A DNA stretch of 24,665 nt from positions 1 through 24,665 of the forward strand of contig SGPL01000494.1 of assembly GCA_004802705.1 (NCBI GenBank). The letters run 5' to 3'. The notes below the pieces were generated by a model. The model did no database searches. It was not told the DNA's origin and was given only the letters and a program-made list of their open reading frames with translations. The translations under genes and the position numbers were made by a program. The first letter of the stretch is position 1. Each line of letters starts with the position of its first letter. This document shows, piece after piece, positions 20,342 through 24,665 of this stretch. This DNA is from Bondarzewia mesenterica. Its lineage: Eukaryota > Basidiomycota > Agaricomycetes > Russulales > Bondarzewiaceae.

Positions 20342-21579
20342 CTACTCAGACATTTGCACATCCTCATCCCCCCCGTTGCTGCCGGCTCCGGCGCCGTCGC
20401 GGGGCGCTGGTACGGGTCCATCGGGGTTTTCCTTCGGCTCCATGCCCTTAAGATACACCTCGATCGGCTCGCCTTCGAGGATGCGGAAGGGGCCTTCGGA
20501 CGGGAGGTTTTTCTCATGTGCNCCTGGGGCTCCAATGACCCCGATCGACGTGTTGTTGATAGTGAGTTCTTTGTCTTGCTGGAGTGTTTCGCGGAGGGCG
20601 TACAGGCCATGACGGATAAGTTCTTCGAGGTTACCTTTTTTTAACATCAGAACGACAGGCAATGGATACAAAGAATGCGTCGAGCAGGATGGGTCAGCAC
20701 AGAGAGTATGAGCTGAGAGAAGGATGGCACATACAATCGGCGAAAGANTCGTAGTGCTTCTCAAGATAGGTTTTTGCGCTCTGGTTCCGCGCGCCGATCG
20801 AGATGGCATAGTACTCGAACGACGTGCCCGATGGCGAGAATTCATAGAGATGTGGGCCAGTGTGGTCCTGCCCAATGACGAGGAAGCCAACTCCGTACGG
20901 ACGGCGACCGTATTCTTGTGTGTTCACNTGTGCCTCTGTTTACCCAATCGAATTGAAACGCACGTATAGACATGTCGGTCAGTTAGTTGCGCCCGAATGT
21001 GGGGTAGGAAGGTGAGACGCACTGTCTGCGATGGCGGAGACGAGGCGGTTTACGGGTACAGGTCGNTTGAAGATCATTCTTGAGGACATGGCTTGTTGAC
21101 GCATGAAGTTACTGCACTCACATTGCACGCAGTTCAGCTTCCCAACTTCGCAACGAACTCATAAATCGCGCAAATCAAGCAAACATGAACGTACCTCAAN
21201 ACTCGCGCATCTGAAGTCAGCCCAGCGATCGCAATTCCAACGTGATCNTCGATACGGAACATCTTCTGCTGATACGACGCGAGCTCGCCCGTCGATCGCT
21301 GCAGCAGAAGCGCGTACGGTTCAGCCACTCGTAACGCGCNATCATAAAGCAGTGGATGCGATTGACCCAAGGCGCACCTTCAGAGCTAAAAGCACGGAGT
21401 GTGTCTTTGAGCGCAGACCGACAGCCGCAGATCCCTGCTTCACGGCTTCGAGCGCATACTCGACTTGGTGCAGTCGACCTTGCGGTGAGAAAACGGTGTT
21501 GTCTGAATCGTATGTATTGCGAAACTGCTCCGTTCACGTTTAGCGTTGAAAAAACTAGACATTTTGAAGAGCGTACCAT
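20342..21579 (-). CDS. PRE5: 20S proteasome subunit alpha6 (PSMA1 type)
   Basis: Structural alpha-ring subunit of the 20S proteasome. Six exons, 21579-21577 (initiator ATG only), 21524-21378, 21298-21195, 21111-21023, 20935-20735 and 20634-20342; 278 residues. Seen: the alpha-subunit signature [20 protein letters not shown] then [52 protein letters not shown] and [17 protein letters not shown], which is PSMA1 specific. The C-terminal tail (Pro/Gly/Ala-rich, then GDEDVQMSE) is acidic, as in other alpha6 subunits. The first intron (52 nt, GTACGC to GCAG, CTAAAC branch-like site) falls directly after the ATG, so exon 1 contributes only Met. The frame of every other intron closes exactly. Several single N bases lie in exons and leave individual residues undetermined. 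The last intron has a purine-rich acceptor (AAAAAAAG). Confidence 0.94.
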
Positions 21580-22609
21580 GGGTATGAGAGGCCTTAGAAA
21601 GCGNTGGGANTGAAACAAGTATTAATGCAATGCTTGAGCTTGAGGCCGCGTGTACTTCAGTTTGGTACTGCAAGTGACGCGTCTTTCCAGGGTCAATGAC
21701 TTGCGATCCTAACACNTACAAACTCCTCCGCGTCACGTGCTTGCNANATNAGTTTGTTGNCTCTTTCGGTCTTTACCGTCTGCTTTTCTTCCCCAGCTCG
21801 CAACCTCGTACNCTTCAAGAAANTGATTCCAAAATTTCCNGAAAACACACTAACNCNTCTTCCTATCACNTCCTTGTGATAAAAATTCTCTTCTAGATNG
21901 TGGACTTACAGGTGGATCTCGACTGNGATGAATGATGCTCATGGTATGGATGTAGCTGGATGCATCTTAATCGATTTGATTGTGACCATGCAGGTCTCAT
22001 GGTGTGTNCATTATGCCGTTCAACTCCAGATTGTTTCGACCAGGNACGATCTCCCAACNAAATCGCTCCAGTATTTAAACACAAACACANTTTTATTGTG
22101 TTTTCTCTCTGTGTTCTTTGAAACATCTATCTGACTTTCGTCNTCNTCTCTAGTTTTATCTCTTTTNCTTTGCTAAAATATAATCTTTGCTNTGAGTTTC
22201 TCAATAGTGCATTTCAAATCGGCCCTACGCATCACACTCCCGCCGATCATGTCTCTCAATGATTGTGCATTTCGATTTGGTCCTTCCTTTCATGTCTCAC
22301 CCAATATGCTCTCCAGACAACGATGACCTTCATGCCGGNGAGTGANTTCTGATTCTCGTCCGCCCAGAATGATATTGCCNCATGTATCCTACTTGCACCG
22401 GCGGGCACGCATTCTCNGTCTTCACTTAGAATTGGATTTCAACCACATCAGACTGGTTNTCTGCTTCTGCATCTTGCCTTTCACTCAGCATGTCTTTCTT
22501 CACTTCTCACCTTTTTCCCTACAAGAGCAAAGCTCTTCCCCCTACAGTCATCCACACACNCTCTCCTATCTCTCTCCCACCCTCCGAAATNACTATTGCA
22601 TCCAGGAAG
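21580..22609. promoter_or_regulatory. Divergent upstream region of PRE5 and the 22610 gene
   Basis: About 1 kb between two divergent starts, with many isolated N bases. The 22490-22605 part is strongly C/T-rich, typical of fungal core promoters and 5' leaders just before a start codon. No gene or RNA is recognised. Confidence 0.45.
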
Positions 22610-23515
22610 ATGCTCTCCCCAAACCCCCTCGCCTTGTCTTATCCTCCCGCTGGTNTCTCCACCGATAACGTTCCCAGCAGCATTCCGGTCTCGTTGAAGT
22701 GCAACGCTGGCAGTCTGAAGGTGGATACGACCGCCATGATCGANTCGAGCACCATGCCCATCGCGATCTCCCTCCCTACCCCGTCCTCTGTTGAGTTTGA
22801 AGCCANTATCCGTTGCAAATTGCCCATGCTATGCTGGGGCGACGACGATGCCAAAAGTGACATGCTCCCGATCACAAACTTCAGATCTTTGTCTGGTCTC
22901 GCTCCCCGCAAGGCCAGGAAAAGGCGCTTTCCTCTGTCGAACGACTCGCGATCGCTTCTCTGTCTGGCCGCTGCTAACATCACTCGATTGCGAAAGAGCA
23001 ATCTTGCGGGCCCAGTTTCAAACTCGACTGTCGCTACAGACACCTCTCAACCTAATCCCGGGCTAGGTCTCAGATGCGAGCTGCGTCAGACTGGGGCTTC
23101 TGGTTCTAAACTTTTCGAAACCGGTCTGCAATTCGATCTTGAAGACGAGGAGGAGCCCACCCACTGGAACCATATACCTCCCTCTGTACCCTGCATCTCC
23201 GCCTCTGTGTATGCTTTGTCTGCTGGTCCGAACTCTGAACAGCCTGAGCTCGCGCATACTGTCTCCACTCTCAGGATACATTTACCATTCCAATCATCCC
23301 AGAGTTCAAAACCGAGAACCCCTTTCCTTGCGCGCCTGGCAGGAAAGTCGGACCGCCCAAAGTTTGGCATGGCATGGCATCCTGGTGAGCAGTATATCCA
23401 GTCTTATGATCGTACCTATTATGCTCATGAGTTGGGTCACCGACCGTTGGATCTTATTCACTTGCAGACCGTACGGGTGACAACATCCAGCATCCGAGAC
23501 GGATGGCGTCGTTGA
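22610..23515 (+). CDS. Unidentified Ser/Pro-rich protein
   Basis: Single-exon frame of 301 codons; the family is not recognised. I chose ATG 22610 because a C/T-rich leader runs up to it; the frame stays open upstream to 22490. Seen: Ser/Pro-rich N-terminal 65 residues, a basic cluster RKARKRR at about 100-106 that could be a nuclear localisation signal, an acidic DLEDEEEP at about 176-183, and a C-terminal part with many aromatic and His residues (QYIQSYDRTYYAHELGH). No signal peptide or membrane helix is evident. Three N bases fall inside. Codon use fits the neighbouring genes, and the low-complexity composition is common in lineage-specific basidiomycete proteins. A DNA-linked role is only suggested by the basic patch. 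Confidence 0.6.
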   Translation: MLSPNPLALSYPPAGXSTDNVPSSIPVSLKCNAGSLKVDTTAMIXSSTMPIAISLPTPSSVEFEAXIRCKLPMLCWGDDDAKSDMLPITNFRSLSGLAPRKARKRRFPLSNDSRSLLCLAAANITRLRKSNLAGPVSNSTVATDTSQPNPGLGLRCELRQTGASGSKLFETGLQFDLEDEEEPTHWNHIPPSVPCISASVYALSAGPNSEQPELAHTVSTLRIHLPFQSSQSSKPRTPFLARLAGKSDRPKFGMAWHPGEQYIQSYDRTYYAHELGHRPLDLIHLQTVRVTTSSIRDGWRR

Positions 23516-24493
23516 AAGGCATGTTCAGAAAAGGATGATCTGGTTTCTCTCTTCTCTCTCCGATAGAGAGGTTCAATGCGTAAATGGTGACACATGGTTT
23601 CATTATTCAGTGATGTACTTTAGTGGTTCCGGTCATCAGATTCAAACGGCGGAACTCTATATATTTTTTCCAGGCGTCAGCGTACCCACTGTAGAAAGTG
23701 CGAGGGATAGATAGTGTGGCCTTGGATCACGAAAGACGGTCCGTCCATCTGAAACATGCTCGTCTCTTTCAGCGTCAAGCACAAAAAAGCCAACGACGAC
23801 GTTGGCATTGTCAGGATAAGCATCTCGCTAGATCTATGTAACATGAATCACTCGGTCCGACTAAGTAACTGCGACATGACTGCTGATATGTGCGTGTGCG
23901 TATTTGTATATATGTTTGTATGTGCTGCGATTGCGTATATGTGAATACAGGATGAGGAGGTGAACATTTGGGAGCATGGAATGAGGGGGATGAGGAGAGG
24001 GAAGTGGCATCATCGTGACGGGAATACAACTGACGGTATCGTATACACAACCACAACGTTCGTCGAGAGTAACTACCGAGAGCGCACCTTTTTCTGGACT
24101 GGCTACTGGATCAACCAAGCAACCAATCAGCCGGCCGTAGAAACAACCAGAATCACACGACCATCTACAGCAGCGAGCAATGCCTAACCAACCGACAAAG
24201 TCAAAAGAACAAACAACAATAACTCGAAATGAAGCAAAAAGCGGAGGGGAGTAAAAAAGGCGCGTGCGAGAGTACCATCCAATGGAGGACGAGGGTAAAT
24301 GTGTCGAGTCGCACCTCCCCGCAAACGACTCCTGGAAATCTATGAGAAGGTATACGCGGATGCACGCGTCCCCAACGACGAGACACATCAAAACAGAACA
24401 ACAACAAGAACACAAAAAAGAGAAGAACCGATATAGTCACCACTCAAATGAATGAAGAAATAAAAAGGCAAACTCCTTCCATCCACCCCCCGC
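23516..24493. other. Convergent 3' spacer
   Basis: 978 bp between converging stop codons. It includes a GT/TA-rich low-complexity patch (about 23885-23945) and A-rich stretches near 24220-24470. A long minus-strand frame at 24415-23861 is Cys/Ser/Val-rich and low-complexity and is not credible as a gene. Confidence 0.5.
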
Positions 24494-24665
24494 TCACCCA
24501 TCCATCCCGAACCCGCGCATGGCCGCTTTCCGACTCATGGTCTTCCTCGCGCGCATATTCGACACCGCACCGTTGTTCGGCGGCACAAAACCCATCCAAT
24601 TGCGCTTGCCCGCAGACGCCTGGATCGGCTTGACGCTCGCGCCGTCCGCCGGCGCGGGTTCCGTA
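24494..24665 (-). CDS. C-terminus of an unidentified protein, cut by window edge
   Basis: The minus strand from the window end to a TGA at 24496-24494 gives 56 codons with strong G/C bias at third positions, as expected for a coding exon here. It encodes TEPAPADGASVKPIQASAG, then KRNWMGFVPPNN, and a basic RARKTMSRKAAMRGFGMDG ending. The upstream part lies outside, so the function cannot be assigned. The competing plus-strand frame is less protein-like. Confidence 0.5.
   Translation of the reverse strand, partial: TEPAPADGASVKPIQASAGKRNWMGFVPPNNGAVSNMRARKTMSRKAAMRGFGMDG

Noticed and set aside
23861..24415. 184-codon minus-strand frame rich in Cys, Val and Ser
   Set aside because: Low-complexity composition over GT-rich repeats, between convergent 3' ends, with no domain.
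1..24665. CRISPR arrays, viral genes, rRNA, toxin genes or biosynthetic cluster enzymes
   Set aside because: Looked for on both strands; no regularly spaced repeats, replicase, capsid, rRNA or cluster-type enzymes were seen.

Overview
The window is nuclear DNA of a filamentous basidiomycete, most likely an Agaricomycete. It is intron-dense: I place 48 introns in eight spliced genes, nearly all 50-115 nt, with many exons under 60 nt. The proteins are fungal or eukaryotic in type. All spliced models were built by hand from homology and splice signals. The reading frame closes exactly in each one, but none has transcript support here.

Left part (1-6177), plus strand: N-acetylglucosamine-6-phosphate deacetylase (DAC1, 10 exons) is followed by mitochondrial glutaryl-CoA dehydrogenase (GCDH, 15 exons, including an 8-nt microexon and two GC-AG introns). 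Both are catabolic enzymes, one for chitin sugar and one for lysine/tryptophan.

Middle (6676-11767): a Pol mu/Pol4-type family X DNA polymerase (13 exons, one of 10 nt) lies on the minus strand. Upstream of it in the same orientation is an IMPACT/UPF0029-domain protein. That gene shares a 219-bp divergent promoter with an unidentified plus-strand gene that has a mitochondrial-like N-terminus and a possible RRM-like segment.

11768-16774 is a gene-poor, decayed stretch. It holds a 1,025-bp non-autonomous DNA transposon with terminal inverted repeats and a TA target duplication. The transposon splits an open frame that becomes continuous when the element is removed. The stretch also holds a pair of tRNA-like (SINE-like) motifs and at least two broken coding remnants.

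Right part (16775-24665): a BolA3-type Fe-S factor (BOL3, minus) and haem A synthase (COX15, plus) are arranged head to head over about 200 bp, which pairs two mitochondrial cofactor genes. Proteasome subunit alpha6 (PRE5, minus) follows, with an initiator ATG that stands alone at the end of its first exon. Then come an unidentified single-exon gene and the 3' end of a minus-strand gene cut by the window edge. Isolated N bases occur only between about 20521 and 22806.

I see no operon-like novel system, CRISPR array or virus. The best leads are the splicing oddities, the polymerase active-site changes, the transposon insertion and the BOL3/COX15 gene pair.
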